Assembly: GCF_964340395.1 (NCBI RefSeq)
Contig: NC_135557.1
Span: 12,843,546-12,898,545, forward strand
DNA length: 55,000 nucleotides
Source of the DNA: Glandiceps talaboti
Taxonomy: Eukaryota > Hemichordata > Enteropneusta > Spengelidae
Direction: 5' to 3'
Shown: positions 30,430 to 46,682 of the stretch, one piece after another
How positions within the stretch are numbered: position 1 is the first letter of the stretch
Layout: every line of letters begins with the position of its first letter
Notes under the pieces: generated by a model
What the model saw: only the letters and a program-made list of their open reading frames with translations
Database searches by the model: none
What the model was told of the DNA's origin: nothing
Made by a program: the position numbers and the translations under genes

Positions 30430-32640
30430 TGCCGGCCAAGAAGCTAGTCTGGCTTGAAAATGTTGTAAAGCCAGTGTAGACTAGGTTCACTAGTTTTTTC
30501 ACCCTTTATCATGGCTGTTATGGGATCGGGCAGCTTTGTCGGCCTGGGGTTAGTGGGTTTTTCCGTAGTGCATACAAAACAACACGATCACTTATATCTA
30601 AAACATGTCCCCCTCCCATTACATTCATATGCCAAGTAATTCATTGTGACTCAGAGAGTGGACTTTTAGACGTATTAGATTATACATTCATAGCAATTTC
30701 AAACATCTTACACGACAGCAGCATGTAATTAGCAACAAATCTTTAAACATGGGGTTCATCGTCGCAAACCACAGCCACTTTTACGGCACCGTCCAAACCG
30801 CACCGTCAATAGGCAGTGTCTCAGTGTCGCGGAAGGAATAACAGCTCTGGTTTCCGAGAAGGGTGGCTGAGATATTCAAAAGAAGCATCTTGACAGTAAA
30901 GTATAGAAACAGAGTTTGTGAAGGGCGTATGTCCATCTAATCGCTCATGTTGGGTCCTATGGGCCCGGGGTCCCCGGGGATTTATATGACATGTACAGTA
31001 GCTAGTGTGATAGGTAATACATGTATATGTTACGTAGTGAATCAGTGTTTCAACGTCATTAAGGGTGAAGTAATATTTTAAAAAGTAGGTAAGAAATGGG
31101 GACCAGAAACAAATACCGCTGTTAAGAAAAAATCGTGCCATTGTGGAAATGAACTGTTCTTACATCACAGTCCAAAACACAAATACCCCTCCCCCTCTTG
31201 CCAATTAAAAAAATCGGGTGACACCATCAGTCCCCCCCCCCCTCCGCCAAACAAACTGACCGGTCCCTTAATAAAAAATATGGTATTGCTGATAATGGAC
31301 AATGGATATTTTCACGAGTATTGGTGTTAGTGTTTGAAAGGTAGAAAATGTATTAAACCGCTTACAAAAGACAGGAAATTACTGGGTAATGAAACTTATA
31401 ATACAATGTGAATATGGTAGCTAGCAGTTTGTAAAGTAATAGTTCCTGTCATTAAATTGTTAATTACAACTTAGAAAGTAACAATGTAGTGCGTTGTGAT
31501 GAATGACATGTTAAATTAGAAACACCTGTCCCAATTCTTTCTTTGGGTAACATAACAGAGTGAGTTTGTTCTGAATAACTATAGTCCCATTTAAATGGCA
31601 CGAAAAATCCTACCTGATGTACGAATCAGGATAGTTAATTCGAGGCCATGTCACAGACGCAAACGTTTCTTTGTGAACGCAGTCTGTCCTGAAAGTACGC
31701 TGACCTGCTGGTGTCGCACTGAAGCATAACGTATTTCCAGTTTTCTTTTAACCCTAGTCAGTTGTTTTCTGTTAGATAAAAAATGTGTGAGTCAAAATAA
31801 CGTTAGGTTTCCTTACTTCACAACATACATTTCTCAGGAGCGAGTAAGGACGGGTTCACGACCGGGTGGATCGCGTGTCATTTACGCCATAACTAAGTTT
31901 ACGCTGAGACACAAACTTATCCTACCTCAGGTAGGACCCGGGACAGCCTTTAAAAAAATAAGTAGAACGTCCCACTTCTATTAAGGGCTATTGTCATTCA
32001 AGCCATAGACAATGGTGAATTACTAATAACGTTATACGACACCACAGAAATGACCTTATCATAAAATGTGACAACACTCCCGCACGCTACGCACACCTAG
32101 TTAGGATTAGTATGAAAAATTCGAAGTGTAAAACAGATGTCTGAAAAAGATGTCAAATTATTGAACCACAACAAATCTACTAAATAAGTTAAAACACCAT
32201 ACCCTAGGATTGAAACCCTGGCCTGGCCTTTCTTAGTTTGCAGTGAAGATTAAAAAAGCATTACCTCGTTAAAATGGTCCAGTGGCCACATTGTAACTAG
32301 ATGACATTGCGATGGATCACTGACTACTATGCAGTTGTTAAATGGGTCATACAACGTCCAGTTCTGTTAATGGAGTGCGGCCAATGCTGTCAACCACAGA
32401 CCACATTAAAACATTTTAGTCTCATTTAACCATAAATCAATTACAGGTTTGGAGAAGATTTGCAGTAGTTCTATATTAAGGATTAGGGGATTGGAAAATG
32501 TAGTTGTCGCTCTTTGTTTCACGCAGGGGGAAACATTCTAGGAATAATTAATTCAATATCAAGGTTATGATTTGTTAAGAATTTTAGACTACCAAAATCA
32601 AAAACAACTATAGCTGAGTCAAAACTAATGTAGAGTGGAC
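30430..32640. other. Gene-less unique stretch
   Basis: Short C-runs at ~31230 and scattered small frames only. No splice-consistent exon chain was found on either strand. Confidence 0.45.
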
Positions 32641-32644
32641 CCCA

Positions 32645-32950
32645 TTTTAGTGGTGTTAAGTAGTGGTTTTAGTGCTCGTAGTAGTGGTACTGCTGGTGGT
32701 GGTGGAAATGTTATGGTAATGGTGGTACTAAATGTGGTGGTGCTGTGATGTTGTGGTAATGATTGTAGTAATGGTTGTGGTGGTGATAGTGGTAGTAGTA
32801 GTAGTAGTATGATGATGATGATGATGATGATGATAATGATGATGATGATAATGATGATGATGATGATGATGATGATGATGTTGATCGTGGTGGTACAGTA
32901 ATACTGGTTTGCTAATGGTGGTGGTTGTGTTGGTGATGGTGAGCATAGTG
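32645..32950. repeat. Degenerate GTG/GTA/GAT trinucleotide array
   Basis: Mixed GTGG, GTA and GAT units; the purest part is GAT at 32809-32880. Confidence 0.9.
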
Positions 32951-34354
32951 GTGACAATGTTCCCATCACGCCCCATCACAACTGCTTCCCAAATAAAATT
33001 AACCATTTGCTTTTGGTTAATGTTTGGTTCAGTCATGGAGATAGAATCACGTATATCTGCATGGTTTAATACCACGGGTGGTACTGCATATAAGACCGGG
33101 ATTTATTATAGAATGGTGACCTACATCAGATAGGGTGTGGTACAGCCATTATTGTGACAATAGTTGACAAATACTGTTGTAAATTTATACAGTAACCATT
33201 TAAAATACCAGATAATGCGTTAAAATACTACGACAAACCTAAATGACATAAACGTGTCCTAGGCTAAACAATCTACCATCATTGTTGTATGCGAGCTAAC
33301 ATTTAAGGAGAAGCCATGAATTTTAAAAGTAAGGGAACTAAACTGTGGCTTGAACTCTACTAAATTCATTAAATGTTAGAAAATTTTGAAACATAGGAAA
33401 CACATATTTTTTACGTCGCTGTGCCTCTAGAGTTTACTGACAAGAGAGGGGTTATCGTGGTTGTCGGCAGTTGACAGTTCTGGATATGCAAAGCCGCGAA
33501 CCATGGAATATTGGAAACTGGCGCTTCTATCACTTGAAATATTTTTTACGTCATACGCTCAGTTGACATGTACGTACCTTCGATGTCGCGGTCTTTTGTA
33601 TGGTTAAAGTACTTGACATTATAGATTACTGTTTAGTGATAACTTATAGAAGTAACACAAAATGTACTCAAATTGGAAAAAAATACCAATACATGTGTTA
33701 AAGGTTTCCGTTACTTTCTTGTCTGAAGAACAAAAACATATATATATTTGCCTGTTTTTTCAGAATTCCAGATGATTTTAGAATATTCGATGTATTAAAT
33801 ATTGCCCTTTTTGACATACAATTCTATTGTGGTGCAACTTGTTGAAAGTAAACCACTCATGGGTCGTCATTGTCTTCACGGACCAATTGCAGTAAATTTG
33901 ATCGTTAAAATACACAAAAAATACACTAAAATTGTACTTTTGTCAATACTCCATCTTATTTCAAATGAAAGTAGATTGATATATGCATAAGTATGATTAA
34001 TTGTAAGCGTATGATAACTCTTCACAATTTCAACTTAATAGGTGAACATGCGTCAGATTGTTGGTTTGTGAACCATGGCAAACAACTGCTGCTTAAGTGG
34101 CTTTACTGCATTTGAACTAGTTCAAGCCTCACTTCAATTATCTTCAAGTGGAGTATAAGTTGAGAATATTGTCTGTTTGTTTTGTATGGAGGAGGAGGAG
34201 TAGTTGCTACGTACTATTACGGTTGATAATGGCAAGAACTCAAAGCAATTATGTTGGAATACACGTACCCGATTCTATAACACAGTCTCACCTGAGTACG
34301 TACACTAAAACCACAGTACGAACATTGCGACCTGGCGCGAATGAGTATGCCGGT

Positions 34355-34465
34355 ATATATATGAAAATCTTCCCCAACAATTTACTTCATTCAGCCAGAA
34401 AATACTCATGACCTAAGGGTTTGTTACTACATGTCTAGCGACTCGTAATGGCAGGGACCCCTTAA
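34355..34465 (+). promoter_or_regulatory. Candidate promoter and 5' exon of lectin gene 1
   Basis: TATATATATG at ~34355-34364 is followed after ~100 bases by a donor-like CCTTAA/GTAAGTC at 34465/34466. The next acceptor (ATATTTTAG, ending at 34856) leads into the ATG at 34887. The pattern matches the other secreted genes here (TATA, short untranslated exon, intron), but it is inferred. Confidence 0.3.
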
Positions 34466-34886
34466 GTAAGTCACTCATATTTTGCTTGGATAAACAAAGA
34501 AAAAATAGTGAGAATAATATCTAATCATAGCCTTGATATTGGGTTATATGCCTTCGGTGCAAGGATACATCAACACTCACCCCGCTCCGCTCCATGTCAT
34601 TGCCCTCTGGGATATAACTCATATTAAGGCAACAATCTGTAATACAGGAATAGTATAGTTAATGTATGTAAATATTGTCATTCTAAAACACAGTATACGT
34701 CAGCTTACCAAGATTACACAATATATTAATTACTGATTATGGGCAATGAAAAGAAAATAATAAACATATTATATTAATAGTAAATTTGATGATACATATC
34801 AGGTTATTCGATGTAAAAATATATATTTGTAATATTTTTTTATTTTTATATTTTAGATATTGAGAGCGTACACCTTATTTACCACG

Positions 34887-38199
<3,313 letters not shown>

Positions 38200-38519
38200 C
38201 CATGGCAACCTAATCTCAGTTTTGATGTCATTTGCTCTGTAAATGATATTGGGTGATACGACAACAAAGATCACATGCAATGAGATAAACAACTACACTA
38301 CAGTCAGCTGTACCTAAATATATTTGCATACTATTATAGCGTGATCTGAAATGACTTTAAACTAATTTCAGCATGTATGTTTCTTCTTTGATCTATTCGG
38401 ACAACAAATAAAAAAACTTTAACATTATCCTTGATAACTGTATGTAATACTATCATATCTTCTCATATCAGTAATAAAGCTGTATTCAAATTTTGATTGA
38501 TTTTCTGAAAACTACAAGC

Positions 38520-39092
38520 TACAGCTAGACTCCTGCCCTCAGCCTAGTGCTAGACTGCTACACCCAGGCTACTGCAAGACTTCTACCCCAGGTCACTGCT
38601 AGACGTCTTCCCCCAGGCTAGTGCTAGACTGCTACCTCCAGGCCAGTGCTCGACTGCTACACCCAGGCTACTGCAAGACTTCTACCCCAGGTCACTGCTA
38701 GACGTCTTACCCCAGGCTAGTGCTAGACTGCTACATCCAGGCCACTGCTAGACTTCTACACTTAGGCCACTGCTAGACTCTACCTCCAGACCACTGCTAG
38801 GCTTCTACCCCCAGGCCACTGCCAGACTTTTACCCCCAGGCCAGTGCTAGACTCCTGCCTCCAGACTGCTGCTAGACTTCTATCACCAGGACAGTGCTAG
38901 ACTTCTCCCCAGGCCACTGCTAGACTTCTACCTCCAGGCCAATTCTAGACTCCTGCCCCCAGACTACTGCTAGACTTCTACCCCCAGGCCAGTGTTAGAC
39001 TTCTACCACCAGGTCAGTGCTACAATTCTACCACCAGGACAGTGCTAGACTTCTCCCCAGGCCACTGCTAGACTTCTACCCCCAGGCCACTG
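38520..39092. repeat. Minisatellite, 24-25 bp unit, about 23 copies
   Basis: Units follow CTAGACTTCTACCCCCAGGC plus CACTG/CAGTG, with variants (GCTAGACTGCTAC, GACGTCTT, CTCCTGCC). The first seven or so units repeat as a three-unit block, suggesting higher-order duplication. It begins about 108 bases after the lectin 1 polyadenylation signal. Confidence 0.9.
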
Positions 39093-39558
39093 TTTGCAAA
39101 ACAGGCAATGGCAGACTAATTTTACCGGCAAATAGATAAGGAAAGATAAATGCATCCATCGAAGCACAACTACAAATATCGAACATCTATCCCTCGGTAA
39201 ACGGATGTCTTGCCGTCACATTCCGAAACTTGTACAGTGTTGTTATATTGGTTGCAAAATATGAATAAATTAAACAAATTCGACATATTTGTGTTAACTG
39301 AAAGTAAAATAACCCATTTGGATTATCGTAATGAGATTTTTTTGGCTGGCCTATACATCGTGACACAGTCTATATCAAAAGACAGAAAAATATGTAGTTT
39401 ACAGAAAGTAAGATTAAGTTTGAAATAAACCACTATTTATATAAGTATACTTTAATTTCTTATTGTCCAGTGCATATATATGTTATGCCATTTGGACCAA
39501 AAATAAAACAAAAAGTAACCTAACATATTATTTTAATATACTAGTATTCAAACAGTAT

Positions 39559-39631
<73 letters not shown>

Positions 39632-39663
39632 TAGTATTAGTGGTGTTGGTGGTGGTGGTGGTG

Positions 39664-39698
<35 letters not shown>

Positions 39699-39812
39699 GA
39701 TGGTGGTGGTGGTGGTGGTGGTAGTAAGAGTAATAGTAGTAGAAGTAGTAGTAGTAGTAGTGGTGGTGGTATTAGTAGTAGTAGTAGTAGTTGTGGTAGT
39801 AGTTTATTATAG
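39559..39812. repeat. (GTA)n/(GGT)n trinucleotide array
   Basis: A GTA run grading into GGT and mixed units. The poly-Val frame is an artefact. Confidence 0.97.
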
Positions 39813-40127
39813 TGATTTGTGATAGTTTACAATAGGAATATATACTATATATAGCTATATATACATGTACGTTCAACAGGTATACACTGTGTGCTTAAAG
39901 TCATCAAAGATGTGAACTGATTTCAATCAGACTGCTTAGTCACCGTGAAATAATTCAAACAGATGGAGTGGCACAAGTGGGACAATATCTAATTAAATCA
40001 CTTTCGCGTTGAGATTATTGATGGCACTTCACGATTTGATTTCATTTTTTGAAAACATGCGATGTAAGATATCGGCCTACGTATACCTATCCCTACCAGC
40101 ACAACTAACCCACTTAGAGAAACAATG

Positions 40128-40273
40128 TATATAAGCCAAGTAATTGATTGAAATCGATCAGTTGTGAAGTCAACTCTGATGTATGGGAGTATTTAATGCT
40201 TAATAAGAGGACGTTACTTTATTTTGACGGTGGAGCTGAATGGTTACGGTTTAGACATACTGCTGTGCCATAG
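40128..40273 (+). promoter_or_regulatory. TATA promoter and 5' untranslated exon of lectin gene 2
   Basis: TATATAAG at 40128-40135 is followed by a ~115-base candidate exon ending at 40273 with a consensus donor (ATAG/GTAAGAG). The matching acceptor is CATCATGTAG ending at 43694, 36 bases before the ATG at 43731. The 3.4 kb intron would contain the Penelope fragment and the duplicated TA palindromes. Confidence 0.5.
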
Positions 40274-40397
40274 GTAAGAGAAAAATTAATACTTTCTCAG
40301 ACTCTTTATATAGTATCCTTTCAAACTAATGCCTGAAATATCAAACAATACAAATCTTTGCACTTTAAGATTGAGATGACTAAGATTTCTTTACACA

Positions 40398-40414
40398 CAC
40401 ACACAGAGATAGAC

Positions 40415-40471
<57 letters not shown>
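40398..40471. repeat. (CA)n/(GACA)n microsatellite
   Basis: A CA run followed by GACA units, in the first intron of lectin 2. Confidence 0.95.
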
Positions 40472-41402
40472 TAGATATGCATTAACAATAAACATATCTG
40501 TGAATCATTTTTCCAAAATGACCCCATCCCCAACATATACATATTTTTAATATATCATCTAAATTTAAGTAAACATGTAACAAAAAACTGTGAAATCAAA
40601 TATATGTGGTGTAAAATAAAGTTATGCCAGTTGTACAAAATTATCAATATTTTTATGGCGTCCATTAATACATTCCAACATTATAGTAAACCACAATACT
40701 TCTACAATGTCATTCAGAACAAGTCTTTATTTTGATTATAACGAAAAATAGCGTGTTGAAACATCAGTCAAGGGTTTTGTTTTTTTACCCTTTTATGTAT
40801 GTAAATGCAGCAAATAATGATATCAATTACATGTGCATCTTATTAATTGGTCAAAGAATGAATTCAGTGAACTTAATGAAAATGATATATAACATTAACC
40901 CTAACACTAACCTGATACACAACTATACATTCTTAATGTAATATAAAACATATTAGTGGTTGACGTCTTCGAAAACATTGTACATGGTGCGGGGATATAT
41001 AGAAATACGGATAGGGGAGGGTACTTCAGGAGTATCCCTTTCCCCCACGTAGAAATCTTTATTCATATTGCAGGTGTTCGCGAGTCATTTCAAGTCATCA
41101 AAATGACAAACACACATATCTTATTATTTTCCACAAAAAATACCCATCAGTGCAGATTTTCAATAAGTCTTCTCCAATACAAATGACGTGCCTCTAATGA
41201 CATTTCCTCGTACGGTTGTAACGTCAACTAGTAAATGACCCGATTGCACCAAGTTTTAAAATTAATCTTAAAAAATGAAAGTTTGAGCTTAGTTTGAAGT
41301 ATAGAATACTAGAATACTAATATTTGATTTTAGGTGAGTTGGTAAATTTATAACCTATTGCGTACTTTAGTTTTGGGCTGATAACCTATATATATATATA
41401 TA

Positions 41403-42056
41403 TGGTATAACCCACCCTTTAGCAAGAGTGTCTCCACTAATATTGGTAAAAAATTTCTTGCCCTGGTAGACAAGTGCTTTCCACAAGGGAACAACCTCCG
41501 GAAAATCTTCAATCGTAATACTATTAAAATTAGTTACAGTTGTGTAACTAATACTAAACGTCTCATCGACAACCACAATAAAACACAACTATCTACCCAG
41601 AACGGCTGTAAAAACGAGAATACTAAGTTATGTAACTGTCGCGTGAAGGACACATGTCCCTTGGACGGGAAATGTTTACAAAAGAGCGTGGTATACCAGG
41701 CAACAGTTCAGCGTAAAGACACCAATATCCGCGAAACGTATGTCGGACTAACTGAAAACGAGTTTAAGACACGGTACAGGAACCACACAGCTTCATTCCG
41801 CAATAATTTGTCAAGAAACTCAACAGAACTAAGTAAGTATGTATGGTTTCTTAAGGATAAAGAAATTGATTACGACATCACATGGAAAATTATCGCACGC
41901 GCGCGACCGTACAACAGCTCCAGTCAGAGATGTAATCTCTGCATAACTGAAAAGTATATTATAATTTGTCAACATCATCGTTGCACTCTAAATAAACGGA
42001 ATGAACTTGTGTCGTCGTGTAGGCATAGACATAAATCATTATTGCAGAACAATTAA
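41403..42056 (+). CDS. Penelope-like ORF fragment: RT C-terminal tail plus GIY-YIG endonuclease
   Basis: The frame opens with WYNPPFSKSVSTNIGKKFLA and KIFNRNTIKISYSC, text typical of the segment that follows the reverse transcriptase core in Penelope-like elements. A CNC..C....C cysteine cluster (CNCRVKDTCPLDGKC) precedes the GIY-YIG nuclease region (VVYQATVQ, ETYVGLTENEFKTRYRNH), and the end has the RCNLCITEKYII motif. The nuclease nicks target DNA to prime reverse transcription. In this fragment the polymerase is lost, so it is not autonomous. The frame has no internal ATG start that would make sense as a host gene. Confidence 0.85.
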   Translation, partial: WYNPPFSKSVSTNIGKKFLALVDKCFPQGNNLRKIFNRNTIKISYSCVTNTKRLIDNHNKTQLSTQNGCKNENTKLCNCRVKDTCPLDGKCLQKSVVYQATVQRKDTNIRETYVGLTENEFKTRYRNHTASFRNNLSRNSTELSKYVWFLKDKEIDYDITWKIIARARPYNSSSQRCNLCITEKYIIICQHHRCTLNKRNELVSSCRHRHKSLLQNN

Positions 42057-42140
42057 CTATGCTAATGCGCTATGTTACTAGGTGGATATTCCCTGTTAGG
42101 AACTTTAGAATAATAGAATTTAACGGTAAGGATACGCAGA

Positions 42141-42212
42141 TACTATATTCCATTCTACCCCTGATGAGTGAGGACTACGCACCTCACGAAACAGTTCTGT
42201 AGGGTCTATAGC
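42141..42212 (+). ncRNA. Type I hammerhead ribozyme of the Penelope-like element
   Basis: All core elements are present in order: CTGATGA (42161-42167), stem II GTGAGG/CCTCAC with an 8-base loop, GAAA (42188-42191), a three-pair stem III (CAG-TT-CTG), and the NUH site GTA with predicted cleavage after A42201. Stem I is ACCC/GGGT, an internal loop, then CTATA/TATAG (42142-42146 with 42206-42210). The tiny stem III is typical of retroelement hammerheads, which often work best as dimers. Hammerheads are known in Penelope-like elements; this copy keeps every conserved core base, so it may be active. Confidence 0.82.
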
Positions 42213-42232
42213 ATATAATTTGGTTCAAATTT

Positions 42233-42266
42233 TCAAAACCTATATATATATATATAATGCATAATG

Positions 42267-42357
<91 letters not shown>

Positions 42358-42506
42358 AATCATTATGCAATAAGCATTAGCTATTTCTTTTAAAATAATG
42401 GATATCACTTTAAGGCATTTGCGCCAAAGTACGCATTTTTAGTTTGCAAAGGTTTACAGGTTCAGGCGAATCAATTTGAAATAAATGGGTGGTTTTATTT
42501 TCAAAA

Positions 42507-42594
<88 letters not shown>

Positions 42595-42602
42595 GCATAA
42601 TG

Positions 42603-42677
<75 letters not shown>

Positions 42678-42828
42678 AATCATTATGCAATAAGCATTAG
42701 CTATTTCTTTTAAAATAATGGATATCACTTTAAGGCATTTGCGCCAAAGTACGCATTTTTAGTTTGCAAAGGTTTACAGGTTCAGGCGAATCAATTTGAA
42801 ATAAATGGGTGGTTTTATTTTGAAAACT
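42233..42828. repeat. Tandem duplication of a (TA)n palindrome unit, two near-identical copies
   Basis: Each unit is: TCAAAACC, (TA)n, GCATAATGATTTA, (TA)n, TGTAAATCATTATGC, then ~140 bases of unique sequence. The unique parts at 42354-42500 and 42674-42820 are identical as read. GCATAATGATTTA and TAAATCATTATGC form inverted arms around the TA core. It starts about 20 bases after the hammerhead region. Confidence 0.9.
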
Positions 42829-43730
42829 GACCTGGCGGATGGATTATGTTGTATCACTCTCTTCTTCAATTCAAAGTAAAATGTATTTGGGAAGCGTAGA
42901 AATAGTTTCTGTGGTAATTGCATATATTACCACGTGCTTAGCACGGTGAATTGTATTAGACTAGTAAGCTTAATGTATGGCTTTTGTGAAAGATGCGGGC
43001 TACTTCCAGGGTTTAGCGTACAATCCTAATGGCCCATTAATATTTTATGATACCTTTAAGTGATTTGAAAAAAAGATTAATTTCATGGTTGACCCAACAA
43101 TTTCCTATAACTATGAAAATAAAAGAATATATTCACCAACAGAATATCGACAAGCTTAATATAAGCTAAGCCTTAATTTTGGTTCATAAATCTGGGGATT
43201 CTCGACGTAATCAGTGACATCACATTAAGTGAAATAACTAAAATGGACGTAAATTATCGCTTTGAAAAATTCTCCTTTAACCACAATAAACAGAATAACA
43301 TGATAAAGAAATAATTAAAGTGGTTGAGTTTATACATTTTGTGTTAGAGGGTATTCTTGCTGCACATAGCATATACTGTAAAATACCCGAAAGCGGAGTT
43401 TTTCATGTTTTGGGGGAATGTAACATTTGTCACATATTTAAAATAAGTATAAGGGGTATTCTACTTACTGGAGCATACTACAGCACCACGAGAACTTAAA
43501 GCTAGTATTAAGATATACTAATATAAATGATTGAATGACGTAATTTATTATACGTATAAAATGTTCAAGAAATTCCTACTTTGCAATCAGCTGTTCTAAC
43601 CATGACAGAAGACAATTGTAATGTTATAGAAGGCATGCAGCAATTAGTTTATTAGTAAACGAACTGAAATTTTATAACTGCTTTCATCATGTAGGAAAGA
43701 GTCACGTGATACAAATTTTCAACTGCGGCC

Positions 43731-46614
43731 ATGAGGAACACGGAAATAATAAAGGTATTCATCCTGGCTTGTTGTCTAACCATTCAAACAACTTCCGGAA
43801 CATCTACAAGTCGCCAGGTATTACTTTCCAAATTATCAACGTTGAATATATGTTGCATAGTTATAGTAATAAAGAATTGTTAGTCTAAACTTGACAGACA
43901 TAACATGCAGAGCTTTGGTCTGCCAAAAGTAGCAGTGTAGGGGTATATTATTGTCGGGGTGTTGGAATGTCGGGGTATATTATTGTCGGGGTGTTGAAAT
44001 GTCGGGGTATATTATTGTCAGGGTGTTGGAATGTCAGAGTATATTGTATGTAGTATCGGTGTTTATTAGTCAAGATGTCGGAATGTCCGAGTTATTGGTC
44101 GGAATATGGGAATTTCGGGGTTTATTGGTCGAGTTGTGGGAGTGATGGTGTTATTGGTCGGGATTGAGAATGTTTGGGCTTCATGGTTGGTTGTGAGATT
44201 GGCATTAAGTATTGGTTGTGGTGTGGGAATATCAGGGTTTATTGGTTGGGCTATTGGAGGGTCAAGTTTAATTCATCGATGTGGTCTGTCAGACCAAACA
44301 GGATAGCTGTATACATTGCGAAAATGAATCAGGGGTGTGGCCTTGTTACTAAGACAACGACAAGATTAAGTCAACAACTAATATTATCTAACTAACATAG
44401 ACACACACGAAGACTATCATTGCAATAATGTTAATATGAGATGTGAATAAATGTTAATGTAATTACACTCACTGTAGAGCGGAATCTATAATTGCAAGTA
44501 TATCTTGACACATTCAACTTCGTTCGGTTTGTTACACTTTCCTGATTACAGAGTGAGTGATTTGATCTGCACAACCAAGGCACCACTATAGCTCCTTGTG
44601 TAGTCTATCACAGGCAACAATAATATCAATGTACTTAGGTTTTATGTATCTTAGTTTGCTGATAATGTGCTTTCATTAGTATAGTAGTAATGTATTAACT
44701 GGGTTATTTGAGGGGGGGGGAGCATCAGCCCAGGAAATAACGGTATTTCCACAGGGTCTGTAGGTTCGCTTGGTTGCCATGAAACACCAACTAGAACCTT
44801 TTTTTCAGCTGTATTCCTCTTTCGATGGAACACTGTTGCCTCTTTGGTCATAGCAGACATTAACAAGAATTAGATGAACATTTAATATTCATAAATTCTA
44901 AGTGCTTATTTCCTTCAGATAGAGTCATGAATATGCATTGTTCATCTAATAAATATACATCACTACTAAGACCCGTGAGACTACAGTGTTATGATTGAAA
45001 GGACAATAGAGAAATGAAAAAAAAGTTTGAATTTCGTGTTTCTTGGTAAACAAACTATATTAATGTGATGTGACTTTCCAGAACCCAAAGTTTATGAAAA
45101 CACCATTATATCCTGAAATGGGGTTCGCTTTATTGATGTATACTTTTTCCGTTTTAGCGAAGGGAAGCCCCTGAATGTGATGGTAAGTACAACATTAAGC
45201 TTTTTAATGAGAAAGTTCATTAAATGACCTTTTTCAGTGATGTACAAGTGTTACTCTTGGCAACAATAGTACTCGATGATGAATATCAGATTTGCTACCA
45301 AGTAAGGTTGTACGGTATCACAATAAAACACCTCTACTAGAGTTCAGCTTAATATTCTGTAACCGTGATTGCAATTCCACTACCTGTTAATGTTGTGTAA
45401 CAGAATAACCCGATTCAATATTTTTAAACGATTAAAGAAAAAGAGTTTTATTAACTTTCAAATTCAACCTGTTGAACAGTCATGCCGAAAATACGCAAAT
45501 AGAAGGCGTGGGCCAATTACCCATGTTATTATCAATGACGTCACCACAACATATGGTGATGTAACAACAATATATGGTGACCTCATAACAACATGTGGTG
45601 ATGTCACCACATAGTGACGTCACAACACCAATGGAAATGAAATTGTCAGTAACTTCTAGATAGATTTATTGAGACTCAATTAAAAGGTTTAGTTTACTAA
45701 TATTCTCAATGAATGGTGGAATATTGTATAGAATCTCAGAACACTAATAAAAGGTATGAGAGTGAAAACGGCTTCATTGTTTGACGCTGAGGACATGTCA
45801 ACAGAAGCTCTCGGGTAATTTCACTAAGTTGACATGTAACATATTTGAATCTTTCATGCTTCAAACAGTATTTGGACCGCTGTCTGTTGGAAATAAAGAT
45901 TATATGTTTTATACCAAATCGTTTAACTGGATCAATGCAAAAGATCACTGCGCAAACAAATTAGGTGGCGAACTGGCTTCTGTAAAAGACGCGGCAACTC
46001 AAGAAGCTATCGAACAGTACATTACAGACCAAAATTTGACAGAGTTGGTGAAGGGAAAAGGTTTCTGGATAGGACTCAATGATCGGGAGACGGAAGACGA
46101 ATTTGTGTGGATAGATGGTGAAGCTGTAACCTACATAAATTGGTCGGCAGGAAATCCTAATAATAACACTAAAAAGGACCCGAACGGACAGGACTGTGTG
46201 CAACTATGGTAATGTATCGCTACCATCCATACTGCCCTCAAAGTTTTCAATAGCAATAGTTTTAAATGAACACGTCACGTGACTGATCATTAAAAGAGCC
46301 TCCTAAGGGAAATGTTCACAGTAATTTGACGTGAAGTGGAAAGCTGTGTTTTATTATTACATCATTACGTAATACGTACTCGTATAACGTCAATATTTAG
46401 AGTGAAGACACATTATTGAATTATTGTACGTTTGAAATAACAGTGCAGAAACATGTAATCGAGTAGATCTGTATCATCACAGAATGTAGTTTCTGTCAAA
46501 TCCTTGATAATTGTCAGAGCTACGCTCAAATTACAATTGCTGTTTTTATAAACACCTGCACACAGAGCAATGCGAGAGAGAGAGAGAGAGAGAGGCATGC
46601 AGACAGACAGAGCC

Positions 46615-46682
<68 letters not shown>

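Larger units (their letters stand above)
41403..42212 (+). mobile_element. 5'-truncated Penelope-like retroelement
   Basis: The copy keeps the last 217 codons of the single long ORF (41403-42056) plus 3' sequence with a hammerhead ribozyme. The 5' break abuts a TA run at 41388-41402. The missing part would hold most of the reverse transcriptase. The remaining frame is fully open, without stops or frameshifts, which argues for a fairly young insertion. It sits in the first intron of lectin 2, in the same orientation as that gene. Confidence 0.85.

Noticed and set aside
41367-41588. 73-codon minus frame overlapping the Penelope fragment
   Set aside because: It is the antisense shadow of the conserved plus-strand Penelope frame.
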